Shown piece by piece: positions 19,923-31,215 of a stretch of DNA of 64,000 bases. A program made the translations under genes and the position numbers. Source of the stretch: Acanthosepion esculentum (lineage: Eukaryota > Mollusca > Cephalopoda > Sepiida > Sepiidae); contig OZ038487.1 of the NCBI GenBank assembly GCA_964036315.1, positions 57,970,842 to 58,034,841 on the forward strand, read 5' to 3'. The notes beneath the pieces are model-generated. The model saw only the letters and a list, made by a program, of their open reading frames with translations, was not told the DNA's origin and did no database searches. How positions within the stretch are numbered: position 1 is the first letter of the stretch; each line of letters opens with the position of its first letter.

Positions 19923-20610
19923 TCTCTATCTATAACAGGCAGGATGTGTGTGTGTGTGTGTTGCACCAACATTTACATGCACATCCTCCAAGTTAGCGGG
20001 AAGGCCAAGACCGACTTTGCATTTCCCAACTCCCATCGATAGTGGAAATAATCGATTTTTTCATGCTTCTACGGTAGTTTTCATGTAGTTTGAGGCCATA
20101 TTCTATTGGCCAGCGTGAGAGCCAACAGCCGACTGACACGAATGTAAACTAGCATGCTAGCATGTAAAAAAAATCGATAGCTGCATTCGTCACAAGTGGG
20201 AAAAATTTAAATCTGCCTGGCACTTTACTCCAATTGGCTCATTTGCTTGCTTAAACTCAACGTTGATTCTGATTCCGCAGAACTGGGTTGGTTGTGTAAA
20301 CGTATTTGTTGTTAACATTCTTTTTTCATTCGGCTTGTTTAGTTACGAGTCCTTTTTTAAAGCTGATCATTTTGTGTTCATTTTGTTTAGTTCTTTTTTC
20401 GTAACAGATTTAATGTTTAGTATAGAGCTTAGAAAAAATTTGCAGTGTGAGATAGGCAAGAAGTAAGGCATGTAGCAACATCATCACGGCAAAGGGCACT
20501 CCTTTAAAGGCAAGGAAGGGCAAAAATATTTTAAGTCAAGTGATAGCGATTGCTGTATGAGTCGTACGATTTTTTAATCAAGCACGGGCAACGCCGGGCC
20601 ATGCTGCTAG
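19923..20610 (+). mobile_element. Non-autonomous Helitron-like element
   Basis: The 5' end TCTCTATCTATAACAGGCAGG is preceded by host A. The 3' end is GCACGGGCAACGCCGGGC (a GC-rich hairpin) followed by CATGCTGCTAG and host T. This fits the Helitron rules of 5' TC, 3' hairpin plus CTAG, and insertion between A and T without duplication. The element is 688 bp and has no Rep/helicase coding sequence; the 67-codon ORF at 20263 shows no recognised domain. Mobilisation would require a helicase from elsewhere. Confidence 0.75.
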
Positions 20611-20752
20611 TTATTATATACGTTTGCATGTTCATTTATATGTGTGCATAGTTACATCTATCTAAAATCGCTTGATATATTAAAAGACTGTGATATCTAG
20701 ATAGATAATAAGCAGACTGCGATAGATAGATAAATAAATAGATAATCAGACC

Positions 20753-20756
<4 letters not shown>

Positions 20757-20840
<84 letters not shown>

Positions 20841-20841
20841 C
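20757..20841. repeat. (TA)n then (TAGA)n microsatellite
   Basis: A (TA)n run of about 55 bases changes into (TAGA)n. Short GATA-type runs also precede it. Confidence 0.95.
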
Positions 20842-22490
20842 ATGACCAAGGGCATTAGTGCGAACTGAGCGAATGAGGTACGGTCACATTTTTAAACTCG
20901 GTATTCCGATTTCACTTTGCTCGATGACGCTTTCACGGCATCCAATTTTCAAATACAAGGCTTTTTAAAAGGTCTTAATGACACATGTGTCTTGTCGTTG
21001 GAGCTCAACCTCGCTATTTTGGTCAACAGCGCTATATTAAGTCGACGAATAATCTCTTGAAGAGAACTATGTAATCGAAATTTAAAAAAAGAATGTTTTA
21101 ATATCAGACATGTCTTTACGTGATTAACAACGCGAATGCTTTACAATGAGCTGTAGCACTGATTTTGCTTGTAAAATGGATTCAATTGATAGAGGCCTAG
21201 TAAAAAAACGCCTGACTACGGCGTTTTTTATGCTATCTAAAGACCGCGGATAGTCGATGATTAGAAGTCAATACTCGAGACCATGATTGTCATAATTCAA
21301 TTCCTACACCCAAGTTCATCTCATTTGACAAACGACCTTACCGTGGCATATAGGATGTCACCTCGAGTATATTTTTATGTACTTCAACATGTCTTTTTAG
21401 ATTTTTGAATTTTACTTTTTCTGTTAGGTCTTTTTTTTTTCACTCACTGATTCAGCCTATTTATACTACTTTCACTTTCGCATCTATATTGCCTATTTTT
21501 GTATTTCTAATTTTGTAATCTGTTCAGCGTTTTACACTTTCGCGCCCCGTATTCTATCACCTATTCTTAATTTTATTTATTTTTTTAAAAAACTTTTCTT
21601 AGCATTCTTTATTGTATTCTGGATTGTAATTTCTTTTGCTTCATGCATAAACTATGCTTTCTTTTCTTTTATTCCCCAGTTGTGTTTCGCATCCACACCT
21701 CCGCTTCTTTATGTTTTTACATCTCGCTTCACTCATGGGCTCAGCAACTTCCCACTTTTTCGTTTACGTTTTAAAAAGGCATTTTCGGGTATTTTTGGTT
21801 ATTTTATTACGATCCTTTATTGCATTTTTTCCCCCTTCTTTCCGTTCTTCTTAATATTGTTCTGCTTATTCCTCATCGTCACATCTTTTCATCAAGTCAT
21901 CTGTGATTTTCTTTTTTTATATTTTTTAGCTTCCCCCCTGCCATTCTAAATATTCTTCCACTTTCTGTCGATACTTTTTTTCGGTACGTCCATATTTTTT
22001 TTGTTCTACCAACTATTCTGAGCATTTCGAAGAACCATCCTAGTGTGATTACTCCTGCAAAATGGTAAGATGACATTATGTCCTCATTTTTTTTTACTAT
22101 CACAGGGCTGGTTTTATTTTTCGTTTTTATTTTTACAGATTTTTTTTTCTACCTTTTAATACGTCTTCAGAAAGTGTCAGTATCTTACTATCCATCTATG
22201 CATAGATCAATGCTCTAGTCGCTCGACGAGAAGAACTGTATGAAATCGCTATCAACATGTTCGATTCTAAATAAAAGCTAGATTTTATATTGTATATTTC
22301 AAGGCATCTAGACCGTCTTAAACAAAAAAGAAACTACTGCAAATATATTACGATTCATCTATCAGTTTTCTCTTCGTCATGCAATTTAAAAGTTTCTTTT
22401 ACGTCTCATATATATATATATATACCTGTTTGATCATCATTAAATATATTTATGCATAACAAACATATAGTATATTAAATTTATTAGCAT
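20842..22490. other. AT-rich sequence, no gene recognised
   Basis: The stretch includes a small hairpin at 21203-21229 (AAAAACGCC/GGCGTTTTT) and T-rich ORFs at 21654-21949 with hydrophobic, low-complexity translations. No exon or transposase motif is visible. Confidence 0.45.
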
Positions 22491-22554
22491 ATATCAATGT
22501 ATATACTTTTATATATTTCCATTATCTACGACTTGTCTGCCTCTCCGTTTTCCC

Positions 22555-22575
22555 ACATACATACATACATACAGA

Positions 22576-22610
<35 letters not shown>

Positions 22611-22860
22611 ACACATATATATATATACGTATATATGTATATATCTATGTATATGCATATATATATGTATATATATATGTATATATATATATGTATATAT
22701 GTATATCTATATATATATATGTATATATATATGTATATATATGCATATATATATGTATATATATTTATATGTATATATATATGCGTGTAAGTATGTATGT
22801 ATGTGTGTACATACATGCATACATCTATATATATATATATATGTACATATATGAATAAAG
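22555..22860. repeat. Mixed (ACAT)n/(TATC)n/(TATG)n microsatellite
   Basis: Tetranucleotide and dinucleotide runs grade into each other. Both strands give long YIYI pseudo-ORFs. Confidence 0.9.
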
Positions 22861-22911
22861 ACAAAAGGAAAACTTAACTTAACCCACGCATTTCGCCTTC
22901 TGATGGACGTT

Positions 22912-23100
22912 ATTTATTTTTTGTTTTTCTAAATATATCGTTTATATTAAAAAAAGAAAAGAAAATATATCGATAGCTTATTGCCAACAAATCCATAAAA
23001 TGACAAAAACTGCTACGATCATCTCGTACGGGGGTTAGTAAAATATTATCCGCACTTTTGCTATAACATATCTTGAGGTTTTTTACACTGTCACAAATGT
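22912..23100 (+). repeat. Direct repeat E copy 1
   Basis: This stretch, starting TTATTTTTTGTTTTTCTAAA and ending at 'tttttacactgtcac', is repeated almost exactly at 24233-24413, directly before the hAT relic. It may be a duplicated terminal part of that element. Confidence 0.8.
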
Positions 23101-23135
23101 TAGGATTATTTTGCAACACATATCTATAAACAAGA

Positions 23136-23297
23136 GTATAATGTCGTTAGTTTTACAAGGTTTTTAAATTTAAGAAACGCTAAAAAATTAAAGAAACTTC
23201 TCGGTCAACATAAGTTTTCTTTTTGACATTATTCATATTGCACTGTTACAGTTTTATTTTTTTCTATATCTGTAAATTTACACACACAAGTATATAT

Positions 23298-23372
<75 letters not shown>
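23136..23372. repeat. Repeat D copy 2 followed by (TA)n
   Basis: This is a relative of 18872-19020 that again terminates in 'tttacacacac' followed by a long (TA)n at 23298-23372. Confidence 0.6.
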
Positions 23373-23375
<3 letters not shown>

Positions 23376-23439
23376 TTCTCCGGCCTCTACAATCGCATCA
23401 TTTTCATATCTACGCTCAATCATTATTTATCCTTCATGT

Positions 23440-23758
23440 CTTCATAATCTGTTCCTAGACCGTCCTTATTCAGTAACCTTCAAACAACTGGCTCTTGGGC
23501 CTTCTATTAGGTGAACATTTCGTACATAGGTAGCATTCTAAATAAGAACACATAGCGAAAAACCAAAACAGAAAAAGGATTGTAAAATAGTAGAACTCTA
23601 CAAAACATCGACTAAAAAAGAAAACCAACAAAGAAGTCAATGGTAACATGTCGTGGAAGACAAAAATATCTTTAAAGCAATAAATAAATAAGAAGAAAAA
23701 TAAAAAGAACGGTCAAAGTTTTCACTGTTGTCTTTCAAGACATTGGCATCACTCTACT

Positions 23759-23791
<33 letters not shown>

Positions 23792-24230
23792 CTCCCCCTC
23801 CCTCCATAGCTGTGTCACGTTGTAGTATCTTTTTTTCCCCGTTGTTGTCGGATGGTACGCTGTCGGATCCGTTCCAAGTTGAAATGAAAACGTGATCGTC
23901 TCCCTCAGCGACGTGTCATTGGATGTACAAATAAGATCCGCATTCTCTAAGTACTGCAAAGTTGTACTCACCTGTTTTTAACGAGAGGCAGTGTTAGAGT
24001 TTCAGTAACAATGACCTTCGATTAGATCTCTCATTTTTTTTAGACGCAAGCCAGAATCTGTCTGCAAGATCATTTTGCCTGATTTAAAAACATTTTCATT
24101 CTTTATTCTCTTATTTTTTTGTTAAAGAATTATGTTTTAATGGAAATTATATCTTTTTGCATGAAATTCCTTTGACATAATCTACAATCATAGCAATCCG
24201 CAATTTACATTATTTTCGCTATATAACTAA
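23440..24230. other. Unassigned, contains a (TC)n run
   Basis: A (TC)n tract sits at about 23758-23783. No coding or repeat signature is recognised elsewhere in the stretch. Confidence 0.45.
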
Positions 24231-24232
24231 TT

Positions 24233-24413
24233 TATTTTTTGTTTTTCTAAATATATCCTTTATACTAAAAAAAAGAAAAGAAAAAATATCGATAGCTTAT
24301 TGCCAACAAATCCATAAAATGACAAAAACTGCTACGATCATCTCGTACGGGGTTTAGTAAAATATTATCCGCACTTTTGCTATAACATATCTTGAGGTTT
24401 TTTACACTGTCAC
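24233..24413 (+). repeat. Direct repeat E copy 2
   Basis: This near-identical copy of 22912-23100 ends 12 bases before the first codon-like ATG of the hAT relic. Confidence 0.8.
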
Positions 24414-24425
24414 TACTTTCGGTTC

Positions 24426-26070
24426 ATGCGTACTTATAATTATTCAAGCAAGTTCATTCAAGAACGTTTGGCTAAAAATAAATACGATAAGCTACAACCA
24501 ACAACGAGACACTCTGTGAGTAAAATGGTGAGCATTTTCTATGATAAGAAAAAGTGTGAACTAGGAAATCATTTTGAAACACTGATTAGTGAAGAGGTCC
24601 GATTCTCTTAATGAATATATATCCATAATAATGAGAGATACATGAATATTAATGTGCATCAAAAGACATGTATTAGTCATTGGGTTTGGTTAAAATTCTT
24701 GGAAGTCTTAATAGTGTCAAAATCATCGAGAGGCTAGCTGATTTGGGCCTTGGTTTCAATAAACACATATTTGCGTGTACAACTGACGGTGCCCCAGTCA
24801 TGGTGAAATTTGGAAAAAAAAATCTTACCTGAGTATCAAAAGTGTTTAACTCATGCAATGCATCTAGCTATTTCTTCGGTTTTGTACAAAAACGGATTGA
24901 AAAGTGAACAATATAAGATGAATATCGGTGAAAAATCTGTGAAAGTGAAGAAAGGGAGAGTAGCAAGAAGATAACGCTACTGTCAGATCCAATGGAATTT
25001 CAGAAGAAAATGACGGGGAAACAAGTGAAGAATTAAAAAGTCCTTTTTCTAAAATATTGCTTCTAGAACTGCGAAAAAAAATCCCAGCGTTCCATTTCTT
25101 CAAGACAGATTATATGCTATAATAAATTAAGTTAGAAGAAGCTGTCGAATTTTTCGGAAATCCACACTAAAAAACGAGAAGCTCCGTGATTTTGTAAAAG
25201 ACAAGTTTAACGGGAAAGAACTTAAGCTAATCCTAGACTACAAAGCTAGACGGAATAGTCTTTTAAGAAATAGAAAGATTTCTGAAGCTGAAACAATGCA
25301 ACCCCCAGAATTGAGAGTAATTCATTCCGCTGAGACAATCACATCAAAATGTGGGAAATTTTGGAAGACATCAGTAATATGCTTCGTTCCTTTGAGATTG
25401 CTCTTAAAAGCCTGTGTTGAAGAGAGGCAAAATTTCTAACCGCTGAAGTCTCCTTCCAGTTCATTATAACGAAACTTTCAGAGGATCCCCCACTAGCAAA
25501 TGCATTAAAAGAAATTAAAATAGTAATTATTATTCCTCAAGAAGACAGCGATTGTAGGTTTACTTAAATCCCCTCTTGACCCTAGAACTTTGAAAAATCA
25601 GAATGATGAGCTTTTTTCACCTCCTTCTAAAAGTTGTACTCAAGAAAACTTCAGATAGACTTTTTAAAAGGCTTTTCTCCGAAAATAGTGTACATTTGGA
25701 TCAGCCCAAAAAGGTGACAAGAATCTTGCAGCGTTAAAAATACAACCGGAATAGAAGCTGGAAAAAGGGTAAATAATGAGCCATTGGTCGCAGAACATTT
25801 GCAAGAAATATGAGAGACGATTTCACGATTCAGCAACTTTTGATGACAGCATTGAAGTGAAGTGCTTTTAAATATCTTTAAAAAGAACAGACAATCAAGA
25901 CAAGCTCTATCATGCATTATTTTCAATTAAGTCTACAAGTGTAGAATCTGAAAGGACTTTTTCAAATCTTTCTGAAAATTCACTGAATAGTCTGTATTTC
26001 ACAATGAGAAATGATCTGATAAGTTTGCTTTTCACTAAATATTTCTGTTATTTCTGTTGTATGAGTAAGA
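24426..26070 (+). pseudogene. hAT-superfamily transposase relic
   Basis: Several frames combine into an ordered hAT transposase. SSKFIQERLAKNKYDKLQP lies at the start. CTTDGAPVMVKFGKK with CLTHAMHLAISSVLYKNG (about 24770-24900) is the catalytic-core stretch with the Cx2-type histidine motif. LKLILDYKARRNSLLRNRK (about 25220) is the RTRWNS-like motif. STSVESERTFSNLSENS near 25935 is the C-terminal dimerisation motif (SxxSERxFS). The family is typical of ZBED/hAT-5-like transposases. An N-terminal BED zinc finger is not visible. Multiple stops and frameshifts make it inactive. Direct repeat E immediately upstream may be part of the element. Confidence 0.75.
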
Positions 26071-26119
26071 TCTAGATTTTTTTTAAATAAATATTTATGT
26101 ACAGATATACTGAATTAAG

Positions 26120-26295
26120 AATATATATATATATACTGTTATCCACGGTCAGACTGTTTAGCTGTATCACAGCTCATCAGTGTGTATAGATGTCCGGTTG
26201 CCTCTAGCTAGGATCGAAACCCGACTATTTGGCTTCAGTCAGAGATTCTAGCCCTAAGCCGTTGGTGCACGCCTGGGATGAAGGTGAATTTAAGC
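26120..26295 (-). mobile_element. tRNA-derived SINE with hammerhead-like 3' part, copy 1
   Basis: On the minus strand a tRNA-like head (B box GGGTTTCGATCCTAGC at about 26208-26223) is followed by CTGATGA (26173-26179), a perfect 5-bp stem GCTGT/ACAGC, TAAAC, AGTCT and GAC, and then a (TA)n tail. Compared with copies 2 and 3, the core G of GAAA is T and the GTC cleavage triplet is GAC, so self-cleavage is not expected. Confidence 0.65.
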
Positions 26296-26351
26296 GTATT
26301 TATTTTTAGATAAACACACAGTGAACGAGAGAACGCGATTCACTTTACCGA

Positions 26352-26362
26352 AGAGTTTTATA

Positions 26363-26432
<70 letters not shown>
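26352..26432. repeat. (TA)n microsatellite
   Basis: A (TA)n run of about 80 bases lies a short distance beyond the SINE head. Confidence 0.95.
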
Positions 26433-26435
<3 letters not shown>

Positions 26436-26559
26436 CTTAATAAATACTTTCTTAACATCATAAAATTATTTTTTATTTGAATAAAGTTGGGAATATTTTT
26501 TGAATAGGACATATTTGACAGAGTCACAATTCCCTAAAAAAAAATGTAAAAAAAGTAAG

Positions 26560-26790
26560 ATGTGCTTCTGACATTTCGTTTGATCGTGATTCACTATTTG
26601 CCTATCGTTTGGGCCCTAAAAGGCGCTACCACCCCAAGTCAGGGTGAACCTGGGAACAACAGCAATTAGGAAGTGGTTCCACATTCCTCAAAGCATTCAT
26701 TCTCACGATCAGAGGCCTTGATGCCGGATGTAGTTGAATATGCAACTAGCAGCAACTCGAGATTTCCTGATAAAAAGAGAGTTCCACCGA
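26560..26790 (+). repeat. Composite repeat C conserved block
   Basis: Only the conserved block is present: CTATTTGCCTATCGTTTGGG, CTACCACCCCAAGTCAGGGT, GAACCTGGGAACAACAGCAA, and AGAGGCCTTGATGCCGGATG. The tandem array and head are not evident. The 61-codon ORF at 26673 is a translation of it. Confidence 0.6.
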
Positions 26791-26879
26791 CCAAAATACT
26801 TCAGTTACTCTTTTGGTTTGGTAAGCGAGTAAATTATCTAAAAAATAAGGCTGGGTAGGAAAGTTATCTCATTGTAAGC

Positions 26880-27200
26880 TCTCCATTACTCTCACGTAGG
26901 GGACAATAAAAGTGTTCAACACATACCCGATTTCATTCTTCTATTATTACAAGAAAATCTGTCGTCTGATGTGAAGAAATCTTTTGACTTTCAGTTAAAA
27001 ATCAACAGAGTGTGACTTTGGGCTATTGGCATAAAGATAGCCGATATGACCCACAACGGAACAACGAACGTAATTTGCCAAACTCTAGTTCGAGCGACAT
27101 ATGATGTTGTCACAATGGCGCAAACGTATATAACTCTCGACAAAGATCACGGAGTTCACAGAGGCTCTATAATCTCGTCTGCGGTTGACCTATGAAAGAA
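26880..27200. other. Unassigned
   Basis: Ordinary-composition sequence with no recognised motif, lying between composite C and the solo LTR. Confidence 0.4.
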
Positions 27201-27219
27201 TGATTGATTAATTTGTTTG

Positions 27220-27728
27220 TGTTATATTCCGTGCTAACAGGGATATGGAGTGGACAAACACGGCGGATAAATAGTAACAGGTTTATTGTAGAAACCAGTA
27301 CAACAAGCAAGGAAGTAATAGTTATGCTCACGGTCGTCGCAAGTCAGTACAGGTGTGTGCGCGCTGCTATGAGAAAGCCGCTCGTCTCACAGATCCCAGT
27401 TCGACAGTATTTATCTGCCTCTCCACAAGGAAGGAAATGGCACAAGGCCGAGTTTAATGTGGGGCAATCCAAGCCCGAAAGCTCGGCCAAAAAAATTCCC
27501 CATAACCCCGCATAAACGTGTTCGGGTTGGTCTACCCCCCACCGGACGAGACTCTGACCTTCGGCATAGCTTCGTCCGGATTCCTCTCTGCCTAAAGGCA
27601 AAGAGTTCGACAGCAGCCAAAATCTGAATAACAGATCCCAGCTCGACTCTGTCGGCCGCTGTCCTCACAGATACTTATAGGTGGTTACCACCTATATTGC
27701 CGCCACTCATTGTTATTCCATCACATCA
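27220..27728 (-). mobile_element. Solo LTR (509 bp), 5-bp TSD GTTTG
   Basis: The segment begins TGTTATATTCC and ends CACATCA, with GTTTG on both sides (27215-27219 and 27729-27733). On the minus strand it has a TATA-like CCTATAAGTATC near the upstream part and AATAAA (in ACAATAAACC) near the 3' end, matching U3-R-U5 order. The body shares GC-rich blocks with 17440-18110. No internal gag/pol remains, so recombination between two LTRs is the likely origin. The LTR superfamily (Gypsy-like or other) cannot be told from this alone. Confidence 0.75.
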
Positions 27729-27779
27729 GTTTGTTTAACGGCATATCATCTCCTTATATGTCATATGCCTTCAACTACA

Positions 27780-28183
27780 GATAGATTGCTATTGCTGATC
27801 ATTTTTCTACAAAATGTATTGTTAGTAATTCTACTATAAAATGTATTGCTGGCCATTTTGCTTTAAAATTGTATTGCTAATTTTAATATAAATATGTCTG
27901 TCGGTAATTTTACTATAAATATATATGCTGTTGGTATTTTTAATATAAAAATGTATTGCATTTTCATACTTTTATGGTATTTTGATTTTGTCGGGGGATT
28001 CACTCTTTGCCTATAGCTTGGGCCCTAACAAGTGCTACCGCCCCAAGTCAGGGTGGACCTGGGGACAACAGCAGTTATGTGATATTTCCACGCTTCTCAA
28101 AGCCTCCATTTTCCCGATCAGAGGCCTTGTTGCTGGATATAGTTGATCGTCATAATCCGGACTCACGTATGAGTGCGTCTGTG

Positions 28184-28250
<67 letters not shown>
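27780..28250 (+). repeat. Composite repeat C copy ending near (ATT)n
   Basis: An array of degenerate units ('taaaatgtattgctggyaatttta', 27790-27960) is followed by the conserved block (28005-28145: GCCTATAGCTTGGGCCCTAA, TACCGCCCCAAGTCAGGGTG). A pure (ATT)n run is at 28180-28250. Confidence 0.65.
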
Positions 28251-28253
<3 letters not shown>

Positions 28254-28259
28254 CTCGGG

Positions 28260-29100
28260 GAGGTGTTAAAATGTTTTGGTTTGGCTAACGTTTCAAAATT
28301 TGACCAAATAACCAAATAGAATTTTTGGGAAAAGCCTCTTGCTTGGCAGAGAAAATTTCGTCACTTCTCGGATACACAGATACACTTATACGCGCGTGCG
28401 CACACACGTGTATTTAATGAGCCAAGAAAATATATTTTGCTAAACATTTTATGGCATGTGGAAAAAATTACCATGATAGTTTTCTTTGATTTTTCAACAA
28501 AGCATAAAGAAGACATTCAATTTTCTACATATTATGCTGCAATGTATCGTTTTCCTCACAAATCCAAAGTAAAACATATCTAATTTGCCTCTAATACTGA
28601 AAAGAATAGTTCTGCAGTGACATAATGCTGAAGAAATGGCTTTTTTCTTGTTGATTCCTACCAAAAAGTTGCGATATGATGCTTTTTATGAAAAAAAAAA
28701 ACATAAAATAACACCGAAAAATTTTACTTGGTTTCTTCTGTTGAACTTAAAAGAAGTTAATAGTTGTGCGCATGCTCAGTGCTCTCTAAGTTGAAAATAA
28801 AGACGAAAATCAATGTAAAATTAAAAAAAAAGGAAAAGTAGAAATGCAATGTTTGTATATTGCTGATGGAAGAGAAAACTTTTTGATTTAACGAGATAAT
28901 ATAATAACGGAGAGATGCAATATGAAATCGGGAGAGAAATCAATATTAAAAGGGAGAGAGATGAGAAAAAGGAACGTCAAATAGTTGAGTGAGATAAAAA
29001 GAGAAAAAAGCAGATAGAAAGAGGAGAGAGAGAAAAAGAGAGAAGAAAAAGTGTAAATAAATTTGCGCGAAAACAGAACTGAAATAAAAGAAGCACAATA
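28260..29100. other. Unassigned AT-rich sequence
   Basis: No coding motif or repeat landmark is visible. The purine-rich stretch at 28880-29060 (gagagaaaaagagagaag) is low complexity. Confidence 0.45.
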
Positions 29101-29111
29101 AATAACATGGG

Positions 29112-29172
<61 letters not shown>

Positions 29173-29221
29173 AGCAAATATGTGGATGTAGATCCGACGG
29201 TATGATGAAAATGTGGAAAAG

Positions 29222-29260
<39 letters not shown>

Positions 29261-29300
29261 TATATATAGATATATATATAGATATAGATATATATAGCAT
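29112..29300. repeat. (TA)n tracts with 70-bp spacer
   Basis: A (TA)n run at 29112-29168 and a second at 29226-29297, the latter with GATA interruptions, surround a unique spacer. Confidence 0.9.
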
Positions 29301-29337
29301 GATGAGAAGCCACGTATACTTTCTTGATATGTATATA

Positions 29338-29504
29338 ATATATGGATAAAATAACTGAAAAAAAATTGTGTGTTTCTTTTACTAAAGTATTTATTTCTGT
29401 GTTTTTATATATATTTAATATTTCAGACTACTTTGGTCCTTCCTCAGAAATTAAAAAAAAAACAAACAAAAAACAAAACACCCAATTTTTTTCAGTTATT
29501 TTAT

Positions 29505-29514
<10 letters not shown>
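29338..29514 (-). mobile_element. 177-bp TIR element with hammerhead-like core
   Basis: The ends ATATGGATAAAATAACTGAA (29338) and the inverted TTCAGTTATTTTATCCATAT (about 29493-29512) are nearly perfect 27-28 bp inverted repeats. Inside, on the minus strand, CTGAGGA (29449-29455), a 4-bp stem GGAC/GTCT and GAAA follow in hammerhead order. (TA)n flanks the right end. No coding capacity is present. The termini are clear; the ribozyme reading is tentative because stems I and III were not found by eye. Confidence 0.55.

Positions 29515-29572
<58 letters not shown>
29514..29572. repeat. (TA)n microsatellite
   Basis: A pure (TA)n run abuts the TIR element. Confidence 0.95.
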
Positions 29573-29574
<2 letters not shown>

Positions 29575-29783
29575 CATGTCAAATATTTAAGCGTGAAGGG
29601 ATGCGATAACAAGACAGACAATGTGTATGATAGAAATATTGGGAAGAGGCCGAAGTTAGTACAAGATAAAATATTTTTAATCACACAATATACGTATTTG
29701 ATGACTGTGCCTCGATTTCGAAGAAAATGTCAGCTTCATCCCCACTCAGTTATGAGCAGGGCGAGTGCGACTTTTAAATCCTG

Positions 29784-30086
29784 TTATAAGTTATTGTCTT
29801 GCGCAGATGCGGTAACGATGGGCGTCATTACGTACATAGATACGTTCATGATGGCTGTCGAGTAGTTGAACGAGTGTGACCACCGCTGATAAGTTTTATT
29901 CACAGTTCTTTTGTTCAAATGAGAACGACAATGGCTCACGATGCCAGAAAGTGACTTGCAATGCATGTTGCCAATGCGACAAGCTAAATTGTTTTGTACA
30001 GGGCCTGACCCGTTTTGCAAATTTTGATCAGGTTGCTCGTGGATTCTCATGTGACGAGTAAGACCGGAGCGGTTTAGAAAGATACA
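29784..30086 (-). pseudogene. C2H2 zinc-finger-like relic
   Basis: The minus-strand frame shows RSGLTRHMRIHEQP, the C-terminal half of a C2H2 finger (L-x2-H-x3-H). About 20 residues later comes CRIGNMHCKSLSGIVSHCRS, a second finger in which the expected second cysteine of CxxC is glycine. A (TACA)n microsatellite replaces the front half of the first finger. Such fingers occur in LINE ORFs and in host zinc-finger genes. No stop interrupts 29784-30182, but the lost cysteine and the microsatellite argue for decay. Confidence 0.5.
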
Positions 30087-30131
30087 TACATACATACATA
30101 CATACATACATACATACATACATACATACAA
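30087..30131. repeat. (CATA)n microsatellite
   Basis: Eleven CATA units; its translation gives the VCMYVCMY run of the minus-strand ORF. Confidence 0.95.
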
Positions 30132-30279
30132 GAGTGACAATTTAGGTCCTGGAAGGGTCCTGAGAAAGCGAATTTCTGTCACTATTATCTCTAACTTCGC
30201 AAGAGGCGTATTTGAACTTGGCAGCAGCGTGATTAGATACTTATACAGGGCTATTCCGACTCACGATTCAACGAACTAT

Positions 30280-30480
30280 CTTCGATGACTTTTCTCTCAT
30301 TCCAATTTTTTAATCAAGTCTCCACTAGCAAGGCGATGATGCCATTAAGACGCAAGAAGCGGGAGTTTAAGGGAATGAAAAGACTTTAGAAGGAACCAGA
30401 AACCCAATACTAAACAGGTAACACGGAATAAACCTCTACTCTTGTTTAAAAGATCGAGGAGGAGTATGGACTGGACGATA
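30280..30480 (-). repeat. CR1-type LINE 3' UTR tail (candidate)
   Basis: On the minus strand CTTCTTGCGTCTTAATGGCA and CGCCTTGCTAGTGGAGAC resemble the 3' UTR landmark of the CR1 copies at 48.76 kb and 14.27 kb. No coding block is attached. Confidence 0.4.
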
Positions 30481-31015
30481 AGCTCTTGCTAGAATCTGCT
30501 ACACTGTTACCATTTTCATTTCAATTACTATGCTATCGGACTCACTTAAGGTTCGATCTGAGTTCGACGAAGCGCGCACTCTTTCGACATTTGCATCTGT
30601 TCTCTTTGGCTTTTGGCTACCCACTTCTAACGTCATCATGCAAATCTTGTCACACTTCTTTGAACTGCCTGTGTCACTTGATTCAAACTCTTTATAGCAT
30701 GTTCATCACCAGCCATTTTATTAGGATTAAGATTTCACTAACATCTACACAGGTCTTAACGGAAAACATGATGTGAATTCACTGATCTAGATTCCCTGCT
30801 CTCGTTCCCCGCCAACTGTATAATATGTACGCGTGGAACTTTGCCTATTGTTCTTCAACGAATGATACAACCGATTTGCATCTCAAGGAAGCGGAAGTTA
30901 GAGTTTGTCCGGGTGTATTCGATTCCAAATATTTCACTGAGTAATTACCTCAGCGACATGCTGACATCATTTATGGAATTAAATTGTCACATCCGGTATA
31001 TTATTAAAGTATATA
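30480..31015. other. Unassigned; one 96-codon ORF without domain
   Basis: The ORF at 30486-30776 is hydrophobic and leucine-rich, with no motif that I recognise and no splice or promoter context. It is probably fortuitous. Confidence 0.35.
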
Positions 31016-31017
31016 GA

Positions 31018-31215
31018 TAACAACTATGAGTTCGAGCCCTACCTGGGGCCTCACACATTCGGCCTTGTGCCACATCTAAGGTACGCTTAGAAAATCATTT
31101 TTGTGCACTTTGACGTAGTGTAATGGTTAGCATTTGGTCTCGCTAGATCAATTACAGTCCAATCCTCACTGGGTGCTCCCTAATTTTGGCCTTGTGTCAC
31201 ATCTAAGCTGCCTTT
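31018..31215 (+). repeat. Tandem tRNA-like array, first part
   Basis: Units carry an A-box-like GTGTAATGGTTAGCA and B-box-like GAGTTCGAGCCC (31028) and CAGTCCAATCC (31155). Each is followed by GGCCTTGTGYCACATCTAAG and CGCTTAGAAAATC. The period is about 127 bp. Confidence 0.7.

Noticed and set aside
21203..21229. Hairpin plus T-run resembling a bacterial terminator
   Set aside because: The context is animal repetitive DNA with no bacterial gene nearby, and one such hairpin is expected by chance in AT-rich sequence.
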